Shown here: piece after piece, positions 9,704-18,730 of the stretch
Layout: each line of letters begins with the position of its first letter
Numbering within the stretch: the first letter of the stretch is position 1
Source: Bifidobacterium asteroides
Lineage (GTDB): Bacteria > Actinomycetota > Actinomycetes > Actinomycetales > Bifidobacteriaceae
Length of the DNA stretch: 64,000 bases
NCBI RefSeq assembly: GCF_009683175.1
Contig: NZ_WKKW01000006.1
Span: 1 to 64,000 of the forward strand
Direction: 5' to 3'
The notes under the pieces: generated by a model
What the model saw: the letters and a program-made list of their open reading frames with translations, nothing else
What the model was told of the DNA's origin: nothing
Database searches by the model: none
Position numbers and translations under genes: made by a program

Positions 9704-11614
9704 TCAGAGTCGGTAGACGAAGCCCTCCCAGGGGGAGAGGCGGCCGGTCAGCAGGGAGCTGGCGGTTTGCTCCGGTCTGTAGGTGGATATGAGGATCCGA
9801 TCGGGGTCCACCGCTCCGAGGGCCATGGAGGTGAATCCGGTTTGGTCCAGGCCCAGAAGTGCGGCGGTTTCAGGCGGCAGTGAGGCCGGGCGGCTGCTCA
9901 GATTGACCACAACCAGCAGGCGCTGGCAGGGCAGGGCGTCCAGAACGCTGTCAGCCTCGGGTCCCGACTTGGGCTCGGGCGCCTGGTCCAGGGAACGGGT
10001 GAATGAGTAGATCTGGTCCGCATCCGGATCCAGAAGGGTGAAGTCACCGGCCGCCACGACCGGATTGGTGTGCCGCAGGCGGATCAGCTCCCGGTAGAAG
10101 GCCAGGACCGAATCCGGATCACGCTGCTCAGTCTTGGCGTTGACCTTGTCCCTATTGGGGTTGACGGCCAGCCAGGGCTCCTTGGGGGCGTATGGAGCCG
10201 TGAAGCCGGCGAACCTGGTGGAATCCCACTGCATGGGGGTGCGGGCATTGTCGCGGCTCATATAGGCCAGGGCGGCCATCATGGACTCCGGATCCTGCTC
10301 GTGCGCCTGGTCGACCCGCTGGTGGTAGAGGTTGATGGACTCCAGATCCTGGTATTGGTCCAGGCTGGTGAAGCCGGCGTTGGTCATGCCCAGCTCCTCG
10401 CCCTGATAGATGTAGGGGGTCCCCCGGTGCATGTGCAAAAGGAGCCCCAGGGCCTTGGCCGAACGCGAGCGCAGCTCCTCGCTGGAGGTGTCGCCCCAAC
10501 GGGAGACGATCCTGGGCTGGTCGTGGTTGTCGAAGTAGAGGCTGGCCCATCCGGCCTTGGCCACAGCCTGCTGCTGCTCGTCCATGGCCGCCTTGAGCCG
10601 GGAGACCTGGAAGGGGCGGATGTCCCACTTGCTGTCCCCCGTGTCAACCTCGGTCTGGGTGAAGAGGAAGAGCATGTCCAGCTCGTGGCTGGCGGGATCG
10701 GTGATCTGCCCGCTGCGGGCAGGTGCCAGGCTGGGAGCCTCCCCCACGGTCAGGTAGCCCTGTCGGCCTTGGAAGACCTGGCTGCGCATCTGTCTGAGGA
10801 ATTCGTCCAGCCTGGGGCCGTCCACGCAGAAGGGCACCGAGGACGAGTATCCCTCGGGCCCTACAGGACCGTCAGCGATGGCCGATCCATCCTCGCCAGG
10901 CAGACGCCCCTCTGAGTCGACGGTCTTGGAGATCATGACGATCACATCCATGCGGAACCCGTCGATACCCCGGTCCATCCACCAGTTCATCATGTCGAAG
11001 ACGGCCTGCCGGACCTGGGGGTTCTCCCAGTTGAGGTCGGGCTGCTTCTTGGAAAACAGGTGCAGGTAGTATTCGCCGCGCTGCGGATCGTACTGCCAGG
11101 CGGAGCCTCCGAAGTAGGACCCCCATTGGTTGGGCTCTGCGCCCGGGGTGCCGGGTTCGTGGCCAGCCTTGGCGGGACGCCACCAGTACCAGTCGGCGTG
11201 CGGGTCGTCCTTGTTGCGGGAGGCCTGGAACCAGGCGTGTTCGTCCGAGGTGTGGTTGACCACCAGGTCCATGACCACCTTGATCCCCCGACGGTGGGCC
11301 TGGTCCAGAAGCTCGTCCATATCGTCCATGGTGCCGAAGATGGGGTCGATGTCCTGGTAATCGGCGATGTCATAGCCGTTGTCGTCCTGGGGGGACTTGT
11401 AGACCGGGCTCAGCCAGATCACGTCCACGCCCAGGTCGGCCAGGTAGTCCAGCCGTTGGGTGATGCCCGGCAGGTCGCCGTAGCCGTCGCCGTTGGTGTC
11501 CTGGAAGGACCGTGGATAGATCTGGTAGACCACCGCGTTGGCCCACCAGGGATTGGGGGTGGCTCCGTTGGTCCGTACCCGATCGGTCAGCTGCATGCGT
11601 TCTTTCTGGGTCAT
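9704..11614 (-). CDS. GH13 alpha-glucosidase (oligo-1,6-glucosidase type)
   Basis: A 636-residue cytoplasmic glycoside hydrolase that cleaves terminal alpha-glucosidic bonds of short oligosaccharides. GH13 region I (DLVVNHTSDEH), region II with the nucleophile (GFRMDV, about 223), region III with the acid/base (TVGEAP, about 290) and region IV (FDNHDQPR, about 365) are all intact. Length and the WANAVVYQIYPRSFQDTNGDG opening fit the alpha-1,4/alpha-1,6-glucosidases common in bifidobacteria; the exact linkage preference cannot be read from sequence. ATG 11614 has an excellent GAGGAGG ribosome site; the longer open frame to 11740 lacks one. Located just downstream of an ABC sugar importer in the same direction. 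Confidence 0.92.
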   Translation of the reverse strand: MTQKERMQLTDRVRTNGATPNPWWANAVVYQIYPRSFQDTNGDGYGDLPGITQRLDYLADLGVDVIWLSPVYKSPQDDNGYDIADYQDIDPIFGTMDDMDELLDQAHRRGIKVVMDLVVNHTSDEHAWFQASRNKDDPHADWYWWRPAKAGHEPGTPGAEPNQWGSYFGGSAWQYDPQRGEYYLHLFSKKQPDLNWENPQVRQAVFDMMNWWMDRGIDGFRMDVIVMISKTVDSEGRLPGEDGSAIADGPVGPEGYSSSVPFCVDGPRLDEFLRQMRSQVFQGRQGYLTVGEAPSLAPARSGQITDPASHELDMLFLFTQTEVDTGDSKWDIRPFQVSRLKAAMDEQQQAVAKAGWASLYFDNHDQPRIVSRWGDTSSEELRSRSAKALGLLLHMHRGTPYIYQGEELGMTNAGFTSLDQYQDLESINLYHQRVDQAHEQDPESMMAALAYMSRDNARTPMQWDSTRFAGFTAPYAPKEPWLAVNPNRDKVNAKTEQRDPDSVLAFYRELIRLRHTNPVVAAGDFTLLDPDADQIYSFTRSLDQAPEPKSGPEADSVLDALPCQRLLVVVNLSSRPASLPPETAALLGLDQTGFTSMALGAVDPDRILISTYRPEQTASSLLTGRLSPWEGFVYRL

Positions 11615-11700
11615 GGTCCTCCTCACGAAGATTGGATTCCTGGGACTTCCTTGTTCTGTGACCTCCACTATAGGCTGCCCTGACCGCCTTTCCTGGCGGG

Positions 11701-12600
11701 CTACTTGACAGCTCCTCTCATAACGCCGCTGATGACCCACTTCTGTGCGAACAAGTAGACGATCAGGATGGGCGCCAGAGCCATCAGGTAGCTGGAGAAG
11801 GCCATCGGATAGTTGGTGGCGAACTGGGAGCTGAAGACATACTGCGCCAGAGGGATGGTCTGGCTGGTCTGATCCGTCAAAACGATCAACGGCATGAGGA
11901 AATCGTTCCAGGCCCAGAGAGCCGTGGTGATGGCGATGGTCGCATTGATCGGACCCATCAGAGGGAAGATGATGGTCCAGAATATCCTCCAGGTACCTGC
12001 GCCGTCCAGGCGGGCGGCCTCCTCAAGAGCGGTGGGGATGGATCGGATGAACCCCGTGGCGATGAAGAGGTTGGTGCCCAGGCCCAACACCACGTAGAGC
12101 AGGATCAGACCGGGCACGTTGTCCAGGTGCCAGCTGCCGAACTGCTTGGCGATGGGAAGCATGACCACAGGGAAGGGGACGAACATGGCCGCGATGAAGA
12201 AGTAGTAGAGGAAGCGGAAGAAGCGCTTGTCCATATTCCTGGCTACGGCATAGGCCACGAAGGTGTTGGTCAGCAGGGTGAGTGCCACTGCGCAGACCGT
12301 GACGATGGCCGAATTCAGCGCAGCCTTGGGATAGTTGACCTTGTTCCAGGCATCGGCGAAATTGTGCCACTGCCAGGAAGAGGGCAGACTGAAGGTTCCG
12401 GCTTCCGCAGGGGTCTTCAGAGCCGTGACCACGGTGAAGTAGAGCGGCACAAGAATCGTCAGGGAGAGCACAGCCACGGTGGCAGTCAGCCACCAGTTGA
12501 CCCTTTTGAGGCGTGATCCCGGGAATCCCCGATGCCGCCTTCCCCCTCTTCCTGCTGATTGTGCCGGTGTCTGAGGCTGCATAAGCGCTGTCTGTGCCAT
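11701..12600 (-). CDS. sugar ABC transporter permease, MalG type
   Basis: A 299-residue inner-membrane permease with six predicted helices. The binding-protein-dependent EAA loop is visible as ALEEAARLDGAGTWRIFWTIIFPLMGP, where the gene product docks to the ATPase. ATG 12600 lies one base after the stop of the upstream permease and has a GGGGAGA ribosome site. It works with the partner permease and lipoprotein encoded upstream. No ATPase gene is in the cluster, so a shared MsiK-type ATPase encoded elsewhere is implied. Confidence 0.92.
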   Translation of the reverse strand: MAQTALMQPQTPAQSAGRGGRRHRGFPGSRLKRVNWWLTATVAVLSLTILVPLYFTVVTALKTPAEAGTFSLPSSWQWHNFADAWNKVNYPKAALNSAIVTVCAVALTLLTNTFVAYAVARNMDKRFFRFLYYFFIAAMFVPFPVVMLPIAKQFGSWHLDNVPGLILLYVVLGLGTNLFIATGFIRSIPTALEEAARLDGAGTWRIFWTIIFPLMGPINATIAITTALWAWNDFLMPLIVLTDQTSQTIPLAQYVFSSQFATNYPMAFSSYLMALAPILIVYLFAQKWVISGVMRGAVK

Positions 12601-12601
12601 A

Positions 12602-13540
12602 TCAGATCTTCTCCCCTCTTCTGGAAATGCCCAGCTGGATGAACGCAATCACGGCCAGGACGATGAAGAACATGACCGCGTTGGCTGTCTGGTAGGCGTA
12701 CTCGCCTCCGGTAAGGCCGCCCTTGTAGATGAGGTAGGTGACTGTTTCCGTCCTGGAATCAGGTCCTCCTGCGGTCAGGGCCACCACCTGATCGAAGGTG
12801 TTGAAGGCATTCTTCAGAGTCAACACCAGATTGATGGTGAAGAACGGGCCAATCAGGGGGAAAGTGACCCTCCAGAATTTCTGCCACTCGTTGGCGCCAT
12901 CGATGGATGCGGCCTCATAGACCTCTGAGTCGATGGTCTGTAGACCCGCCAGATATATCAGGGTTGAATAAGCCACCGCCTGCCAGACCGAGAGGAAGAC
13001 GATGGGGATCCATGCATAGTGCTCGCTGGTCAGCAGGGACTGGGAGAGCCAGCCGATGCCCAGGGCCTTGCCTAGAGCCGGCAGGGGCGTCATGAAGATG
13101 TATTTGAAGACATAGCCGATGACCAGAACCGAGAGCGTGTAGGGGATGAAATAGATGACCCGGAACCCGTTCTTGAAGGCGATCTTTCCATTCAGCGCCA
13201 CCGAGATGAACAGGGCGATGAAATTGACCAACAGGGTGATCAGGATGGCGATCAACAGAGTGAACAGGTAGGCGTGGCCCACGCGGCCATCACGGAAGAG
13301 GGCGCCGTAATTCTTGAAGCCGATCCATGAGAAACGCCCGTATCCCTGGGAATTCGTAAAGGAGTAGGCCACACCCTGGAGGAAGGGCACATAGAGGAAG
13401 AGCGCAAAAATCAGAGCGGCGGGGACCGCCATCCAGTAGAAGGCGCGGTCCACCTTGCGATTGGAGAACCTTGAAGGCCGCTTTCTGGCCTTGGCTGTTA
13501 CGTCAGCAGTGTGGACGCCGACGGTCTTGGATTGTGCCAT
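12602..13540 (-). CDS. sugar ABC transporter permease, MalF type
   Basis: About 312 residues with six helices; the first follows a basic cytoplasmic N-terminus. The EAA loop reads EVYEAASIDGANEWQKFWRVTFPLIGP. Three starts are possible: ATG 13564, which overlaps the stop of the binding-protein gene as ATGA, ATG 13561, and ATG 13540, which has AGGA seven bases upstream. I use 13540, but translational coupling through 13564 is equally credible. It is the middle gene of the binding protein-MalF-MalG order typical of the carbohydrate uptake-1 (CUT1) family. Confidence 0.9.
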   Translation of the reverse strand: MAQSKTVGVHTADVTAKARKRPSRFSNRKVDRAFYWMAVPAALIFALFLYVPFLQGVAYSFTNSQGYGRFSWIGFKNYGALFRDGRVGHAYLFTLLIAILITLLVNFIALFISVALNGKIAFKNGFRVIYFIPYTLSVLVIGYVFKYIFMTPLPALGKALGIGWLSQSLLTSEHYAWIPIVFLSVWQAVAYSTLIYLAGLQTIDSEVYEAASIDGANEWQKFWRVTFPLIGPFFTINLVLTLKNAFNTFDQVVALTAGGPDSRTETVTYLIYKGGLTGGEYAYQTANAVMFFIVLAVIAFIQLGISRRGEKI

Positions 13541-13560
13541 GTCTGAGTCCTGACCTTTCA

Positions 13561-14859
13561 TCATTGGAAGTTCCTTGCTTGGACCTTGTCCCATTCGTTC
13601 TGCATGGAACCGATGAAGCCATCCACATCCCCCTTGGTGACCATGGTCTGCAGATAGCCGCCGATATTGATGGAAGAGGGGATGTAATGGTCGCAGAAGT
13701 CGGCCAAGCGGTTCTGTTGGAAGAAGGGAAGAACCCCGTTCAGGGCCGGATCGCCTGCCTCCACCTTTCTGGTCGGCGTGAAGGCCGTCTGGGCCTTTGC
13801 ATACGTGCGCAGCTGCCGGGGCTGCATCAGATAACGGATCAGCCGCATGGCCTCCTTGGGATGCCTGGTGGTGGCACCCATGGTCAGCATGACATCGTCG
13901 CCGGCCGTCAGTATCTGCCGGGAGGGGGAATCATTCGCAGGCATCTGGGCGAATCCGAGGTCCACATCCGGATTGATCATCCTGATTTGCGGTATGGCGT
14001 ATGTTCCCAGGGGAAGAATCGCCACCTTGCCCTTGGCCATGTTCTGGGTGCCCTGCTGGTAGGTAACGCCCTTGTCGCCGGTGGAATGGCTGAAGAGCTC
14101 GACCTCGCGCCGGGCCGGCTGTGTCCACAGGGTCTTGAAATCGGTTTTCCCAGCCAGTAGATCCCTGTACTTGCTCTCGGGGACCAGGGTTCCCGCCAGA
14201 GATGCCAAAGGGGCCTGGGCGGTCCAGGAATCGGAGAGGGTTCCCTGCACAGGTTCGATGCCCTGGTCCTTGAACTTGTCCATGACGGCCGTGAACTCCG
14301 ACCAAGTGCGCGGCGGATTGTCAGGGTCGACCCCTGCCCTTCGCCAGAGCGTCTTGTTGTATATGTATCCGCTTGCGTTGCCGGCAAAGGGCAGGCCATA
14401 CAGGCGCTTGGCCGAAGGATCCTTGGTCTGGACCAGATTCCTGGCTATCGACACCATGCCTGGATTGAGCTCCTTGACCAGGGGATCATCAGTGAAATCA
14501 TGGAAGACCCCGGATGCTGCGAACATGCCGAAGCTGATATCACCGTTGAAGGTGATGACATCGGGCACCCGGTTTTTGACCAGACGGGTGCGCAAATCCG
14601 TCTGGGCGTCGGCCGAATTGTTGATGTTCACCCTGATGTCGGGATTCTCCTTCTCGAATTGTGCCACCATGGCCTTGAACTGGTCGGCGGCCTCGAACTT
14701 GAACTGGAAGAAGTCCAGAGTGACCAGGCCTGAATCCGCGGAGCCGCAGCCCGCCATGGCCACGAGAGTCAACAGAGCCAGGAGTGAGGCGACTCCGTTG
14801 CGGACCCAGGCCGATATTCGGCCAAGCCCGGATCCTTTCCTACTGCCGATATCCTTCAT
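13561..14859 (-). CDS. sugar ABC transporter substrate-binding lipoprotein
   Basis: A 432-residue extracellular solute-binding protein (family 1). The signal peptide ends in [15 protein letters not shown], whose Cys is the lipidation site. The mature part has the two-lobe pattern of maltose-type binding proteins ([42 protein letters not shown]). It captures an oligosaccharide for the two permeases downstream; the alpha-glucosidase and alpha-galactosidase nearby point to alpha-linked sugars. ATG 14859 has AAAGGAG at ideal spacing; an upstream ATG at 14940 also has GGAG but would put 27 extra residues before an already long n-region. Confidence 0.92.
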   Translation of the reverse strand: MKDIGSRKGSGLGRISAWVRNGVASLLALLTLVAMAGCGSADSGLVTLDFFQFKFEAADQFKAMVAQFEKENPDIRVNINNSADAQTDLRTRLVKNRVPDVITFNGDISFGMFAASGVFHDFTDDPLVKELNPGMVSIARNLVQTKDPSAKRLYGLPFAGNASGYIYNKTLWRRAGVDPDNPPRTWSEFTAVMDKFKDQGIEPVQGTLSDSWTAQAPLASLAGTLVPESKYRDLLAGKTDFKTLWTQPARREVELFSHSTGDKGVTYQQGTQNMAKGKVAILPLGTYAIPQIRMINPDVDLGFAQMPANDSPSRQILTAGDDVMLTMGATTRHPKEAMRLIRYLMQPRQLRTYAKAQTAFTPTRKVEAGDPALNGVLPFFQQNRLADFCDHYIPSSINIGGYLQTMVTKGDVDGFIGSMQNEWDKVQARNFQ

Positions 14860-14959
14860 CTTTGGCTCCTTTACCATCTGCACGGGCAACTGTGACCTAG
14901 ATGATTCTGCGGACCAGCATAGGGTACCGGGATATTTCATTCCCAGCTCCGGCGAGTTC

Positions 14960-14980
14960 CTTTCGTTAAGAAAGTAATTA
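14960..14980. promoter_or_regulatory. candidate ROK operator in the divergent promoter region
   Basis: CTTTC-GTTAA-GAAAG is a perfect 5-bp inverted repeat (14960-14974), and its right half continues as GAAAGTAATT (14970-14979). The same ten bases recur at 18692-18701 ahead of the alpha-galactosidase. The site sits between the binding-protein operon and the ROK regulator gene, where a local regulator would be expected to bind. Binding is inferred, not shown. Confidence 0.45.
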
Positions 14981-15025
14981 GGATAGGCTATTCAGTATAG
15001 GGAGGTTTGTCCGTAAGGAGGCGTC

Positions 15026-16306
15026 GTGGCCGACAGAGACAACCAAATATCAAACCAACACGGGGATGCTGACCACTCAGGGGAAGCACGGCCGTTCCCA
15101 ACCTGGTTCACGGCCTCCAAATACACCCACCGCATCGCCATTGAGATCCTCCAACACGGTCCGATCTCCAGAGTGGCTCTGGCGCGGCGATTCAATCTGA
15201 CCCAGGGCGCCGTATCACGTATCACCAACGATCTGACCCATCTCGGGGTCATCCGGGAAGCCGGCACTCTACCGCAGGCAGACGAACCAGGAAGACAGGA
15301 TGGCCGCAAGCATAGTTCCAGCAGCGTAGGCAGACCGCAGCAGGCCTTGGTCATCCGCCGGGAAGCCAAGACCTTCATCGGCATAAACCTTCACGGTGGC
15401 ACCGCGCTGGCCACGGCGACGGACCTGGCCTGCCGACCCGTCGGCCGGTCCCACAGTCATCACATTCGGCAACGGAGCCCGGGCCAGGTCGTAAGGATGC
15501 TGTCAGACCTAACCCAAGATTGCGTGCGCGAGATCAGCCAGGCCGGGCTGCCCAGCCCCTCCGGCCTGGCCATCTCCCTGGGCGGACGGGCGGAGCGAGA
15601 CAGGGTCGTCACCTATGCCCCCTTCCTGCATTGGAGCGAACCCGTTGACCTTGCCACCCAGATGGAGAGCACATGTGATCTGCCTTGTCTGGTCTTCAAC
15701 GATCTCGATGCCCTGGCCCTGTACGAAGGATGGTTTGGCGAAGGCATCGGGCTGGACCGGTTCGCTCTGATCACCATGGGATCCGGCATTGGCTATGCCC
15801 TAAGCGAGCGCGGCATGCCCGTCTCCTCACCGGACGAGGGTTTTGGGCTGATCGGCCATCAGCTGGTGGATCCGGATGGGCCGGTCTGCTATCTGGGCCA
15901 TCGTGGCTGCGCCCAGTGCCTGACTACAGGATCCCTGGCTGAGCAATACTCGCATGCCATCGGACAAGCTGCCGGCTTTGACAAGTTGGTCAAAGACCTG
16001 GAGGAGGACATGCCGCAGGCTGAGACCCTGCTCAATCTGACCGGTTATCGGCTAGGGGTGTTGATCGCCCTGGTGGCCAACGTGGCCCTGCCCGACAAGG
16101 TTCTGGTGGGTGGAGAGACTTCCTATCTGATGAAGAGATGCATCGAATCCGTACGCAAGGGCACGGCCTCATTCCGCCACAGCCAGATGGTCGAGGTCCC
16201 CGTGAAGATCATCGACGGCGACTGGCTCCGTTGGGCCCAAGCCCCCGCAGCCAGAGCAATCGCCCGGTATCTGCAGGGTTCCGAAGAGGCCGATAAGCCC
16301 GAATGA
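15026..16306 (+). CDS. ROK-family transcriptional regulator of the sugar cluster
   Basis: A 426-residue repressor-type protein. An N-terminal winged helix (about 35-85: ILQHGPISRVALARRFNLTQGAVSRI) is followed by a ROK domain with ITMGSGIGYAL and the zinc motif GHQLVDPDGPVCYLGHRGCAQC. The GTG start at 15026 has AAGGAGG six bases upstream. It is transcribed away from the binding-protein/permease operon, so it most likely controls that operon and the alpha-galactosidase. The N-terminal phosphate loop of ROK sugar kinases is not preserved, in line with a sensor rather than an enzyme. Confidence 0.88.
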   Translation: MADRDNQISNQHGDADHSGEARPFPTWFTASKYTHRIAIEILQHGPISRVALARRFNLTQGAVSRITNDLTHLGVIREAGTLPQADEPGRQDGRKHSSSSVGRPQQALVIRREAKTFIGINLHGGTALATATDLACRPVGRSHSHHIRQRSPGQVVRMLSDLTQDCVREISQAGLPSPSGLAISLGGRAERDRVVTYAPFLHWSEPVDLATQMESTCDLPCLVFNDLDALALYEGWFGEGIGLDRFALITMGSGIGYALSERGMPVSSPDEGFGLIGHQLVDPDGPVCYLGHRGCAQCLTTGSLAEQYSHAIGQAAGFDKLVKDLEEDMPQAETLLNLTGYRLGVLIALVANVALPDKVLVGGETSYLMKRCIESVRKGTASFRHSQMVEVPVKIIDGDWLRWAQAPAARAIARYLQGSEEADKPE

Positions 16307-16328
16307 ATCGGGAAACGGCTCGACGGAT

Positions 16329-18581
16329 TCAGATACGACTCGCCTCAAAGATCACCGCCTCCGCCGGGTGGATGACCGGCGGCCGGATTCCCTGAGCGCC
16401 CAAGGCCGCACCCGGGAGGACCACGCCTTGGGGACGCCACCAGGTCAGAGGGCTTTGCCCGTTGCCGATCCGATCCAGGTCACAGCAGACATCCAAGGGC
16501 CTGATCCGGTAATCAGCACTGGGATCCAGGCCGGGAAGCGCCAGAGTCTGCGGGGGGTAATTGGCCGAAGATGTCAACTGGGTGAAGCGGTAGAGCGCCT
16601 GAGAGCCGTCAGCAGAGACCACCCCATCCAAGCGGACTGCCGGGTCCGGTGCGTCGCCATGTACTACATGACCGGTGTGCAGCATATGCCTCCACTGCTT
16701 ATACAGATCGATCCATTGCCTCAGCTCATCCAACTGATCCTGGGGCACGGCAAGCAGGTTCCACTCCACGCCCATATGGCCGAAGAAAGCCATGGCCGCA
16801 CGCAGATCGAGCGAGGTGGCACGGCCGGTGGAGTGGGCCGGGGAGTCGCCCACATGTTCACCCATCATCTCCGGAGGCACCAGCAGGGATGTGTACCGCT
16901 GGATGTCGGCCCGCTCGACCGGATCCACGCAGTCCGAGACCCAGACCCTGTCGGCATATTCCAATACGCCCAGATCGATACGGGCGCCCCCTGAAGCGCA
17001 GGACTCAATCTCCAAACCGGGATGCCTGGTTTTCAGGTCGCGCATGATTCCATAGACCGCCTCGGTCTGCGCATGCACGGCAGGACGTCCCGACCGGGGA
17101 GAGCGGGCCTCGGTCACATAGCGATTGTGATCCCACTTGATGTAGTCGATGCCCATAAGCGTAATGAGCGAGTCCATGGCCTCGAACACATGGGCATAGG
17201 CATCGGGGTTGGTCAGATCCATGACCTGCTGGTTGCGGCCTTCGACAGGCAACCGGGAAGGCCCGGGGGACATGACCCAGTCAGGATGATCGCGAAAGAC
17301 GTTTGAGTCCGGACAGATCATTTCGGGCTCGAACCAGAGGCCGAATTCCATTCCCAGCTGATGTACCCTTGCGGCCAGGGCTTCCAGGCTCTTAGGCCCT
17401 TCAGGCCATATCTGCCGATCGATGGACCAGTCCCCCAGCCCGGACTCATCCGAACGCCTGCCCTGGAACCACCCATCATCAACGACAAAGCGCTCCACAC
17501 CTATACGGGCGGCCTGCTCGGCCAGGGCAGCCAGCTTGTCATAGGACTGGTCGAAGTAGACCGCCTCCCAGGTGTTGAGGGTGACGGGCCGGGGACGTGA
17601 GGCCAAGCCAGGATGCAGGGACCGCAGGAAAGCATGATACCTGTGGGCCGCCTGGTCCAGCCCCTTGCCACGGGAACCATAGAGCCAAGGCATGGAATAT
17701 ACCTGCTGGTCGGAATGACCGTCAACAGGAGGAAGCGTAATCTCCCCGGCCATCAGAATCTCGCCACCCCCCAGCAATGCGGGAGCTGAAGGAATCCGCT
17801 CGGCGCTGAGCAGGCCATTGCCACTCCAGCCCAAGTGGACCGTGTATACCTCATCATGCTCGAATCCGAACCCGGGTCGGCCCGCACACATGACTAGGGA
17901 GGAATCAAAATCCGGTCGGCCCACCAGGCTTGAACGCTCCAGACGGCCTACGGTCAGTGGCTGACGTTGCGGACTGCGCTCGCGCAGGTGGTGACCGGTG
18001 GTGGTCAGAATCTCGGTTGCCTCGGCCGGCAAGGGGAAAGCCAGCTCCAAGCCGTTAATATCCAGACCTCTGACCCTATCCAGGTTGAACAGGTCTGCAC
18101 GCTGCCTGACAAGACCGGACGGGAGCACCTGGCAATGCCAGGTCAGCCCCACGCCCTGGTCCCGATCGCAGGCCTGAACCTTCAGCGTCGGAACAGCGGA
18201 GTCGTCAGGCCGGATCGGTTCCGTACCCAGATCGACTGATTCCACCTGGAAGCAGCAAAAGACCTCAACACCGCCGCGGCTGATGCGCAGTCGGCGCTGT
18301 CCGGTCCACGCCTCGGACTGGGTCGGAAGGATGCTGGGCCAGGCTGTAAGATCCAGTCCTCCCGAGACCCGCTGCGGGGCCAGAGCGTCATAGGATCCCA
18401 GAAAGGCCTGCGGATCAGCCACCGGATCGCCCCAGTGAACTATTCGTGGCAGACCCTTCCCCGGGAAGAGGACAGCAAGGGACAGCCCGGACTGCTCCAT
18501 GTAAACCAGCCTGAGGGGAACCCCCAGATTCGATTTGCTCTGATAGGACCCCATCCTTGGGCCGCCGCGATGATCCTCCAT
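16329..18581 (-). CDS. alpha-galactosidase, GH36
   Basis: A 750-residue enzyme that releases terminal alpha-galactose from melibiose, raffinose and stachyose. The GH36 signatures are present: DDGWFQGRR, LWFEPEMICPDS, the nucleophile Asp in YIKWDHNR (about 483), SCASGGARID and the acid/base Asp in VWVSDCVDP (about 550). There is no signal peptide, so it acts on imported sugars. ATG 18581 has GGAGGTG just upstream. A GAAAGTAATT motif shared with the transporter promoter lies about 110 bases before the start, which ties it to the same regulator. Its stop lies 22 bases from the stop of the convergent regulator gene. Confidence 0.94.
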   Translation of the reverse strand: MEDHRGGPRMGSYQSKSNLGVPLRLVYMEQSGLSLAVLFPGKGLPRIVHWGDPVADPQAFLGSYDALAPQRVSGGLDLTAWPSILPTQSEAWTGQRRLRISRGGVEVFCCFQVESVDLGTEPIRPDDSAVPTLKVQACDRDQGVGLTWHCQVLPSGLVRQRADLFNLDRVRGLDINGLELAFPLPAEATEILTTTGHHLRERSPQRQPLTVGRLERSSLVGRPDFDSSLVMCAGRPGFGFEHDEVYTVHLGWSGNGLLSAERIPSAPALLGGGEILMAGEITLPPVDGHSDQQVYSMPWLYGSRGKGLDQAAHRYHAFLRSLHPGLASRPRPVTLNTWEAVYFDQSYDKLAALAEQAARIGVERFVVDDGWFQGRRSDESGLGDWSIDRQIWPEGPKSLEALAARVHQLGMEFGLWFEPEMICPDSNVFRDHPDWVMSPGPSRLPVEGRNQQVMDLTNPDAYAHVFEAMDSLITLMGIDYIKWDHNRYVTEARSPRSGRPAVHAQTEAVYGIMRDLKTRHPGLEIESCASGGARIDLGVLEYADRVWVSDCVDPVERADIQRYTSLLVPPEMMGEHVGDSPAHSTGRATSLDLRAAMAFFGHMGVEWNLLAVPQDQLDELRQWIDLYKQWRHMLHTGHVVHGDAPDPAVRLDGVVSADGSQALYRFTQLTSSANYPPQTLALPGLDPSADYRIRPLDVCCDLDRIGNGQSPLTWWRPQGVVLPGAALGAQGIRPPVIHPAEAVIFEASRI

Positions 18582-18683
18582 GACACCTCCGCCATAAGCC
18601 CGACGATGTCGTTTGCCGACATTGAACGATTAGGCTCCATGCTAGGGACCCGCGGCTAACTTGTCTGGAAAGGCGTGTTTTTC

Positions 18684-18702
18684 TTACTTGGGAAAGTAAT
18701 TC
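18684..18702. promoter_or_regulatory. second candidate ROK operator, ahead of the alpha-galactosidase
   Basis: TTACTT-GGGA-AAGTAA is a perfect 6-bp inverted repeat with a 4-base spacer and contains GAAAGTAATT, identical to the motif at 14970. It lies about 110 bases upstream of the alpha-galactosidase ATG and about 30 bases beyond the stop of the ketopantoate reductase gene, which reads the same way. Confidence 0.45.
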
Positions 18703-18730
18703 ACGGCAATCTGCTCAGCGACCGTTCACA

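Noticed and set aside
7061-9883. A 940-codon open frame on the plus strand opposite the trehalose gene
   Set aside because: It is the mirror of a high-GC gene: rich in His, Gly, Val and Gln with no domain, while the minus strand encodes a complete OtsAB with all motifs.
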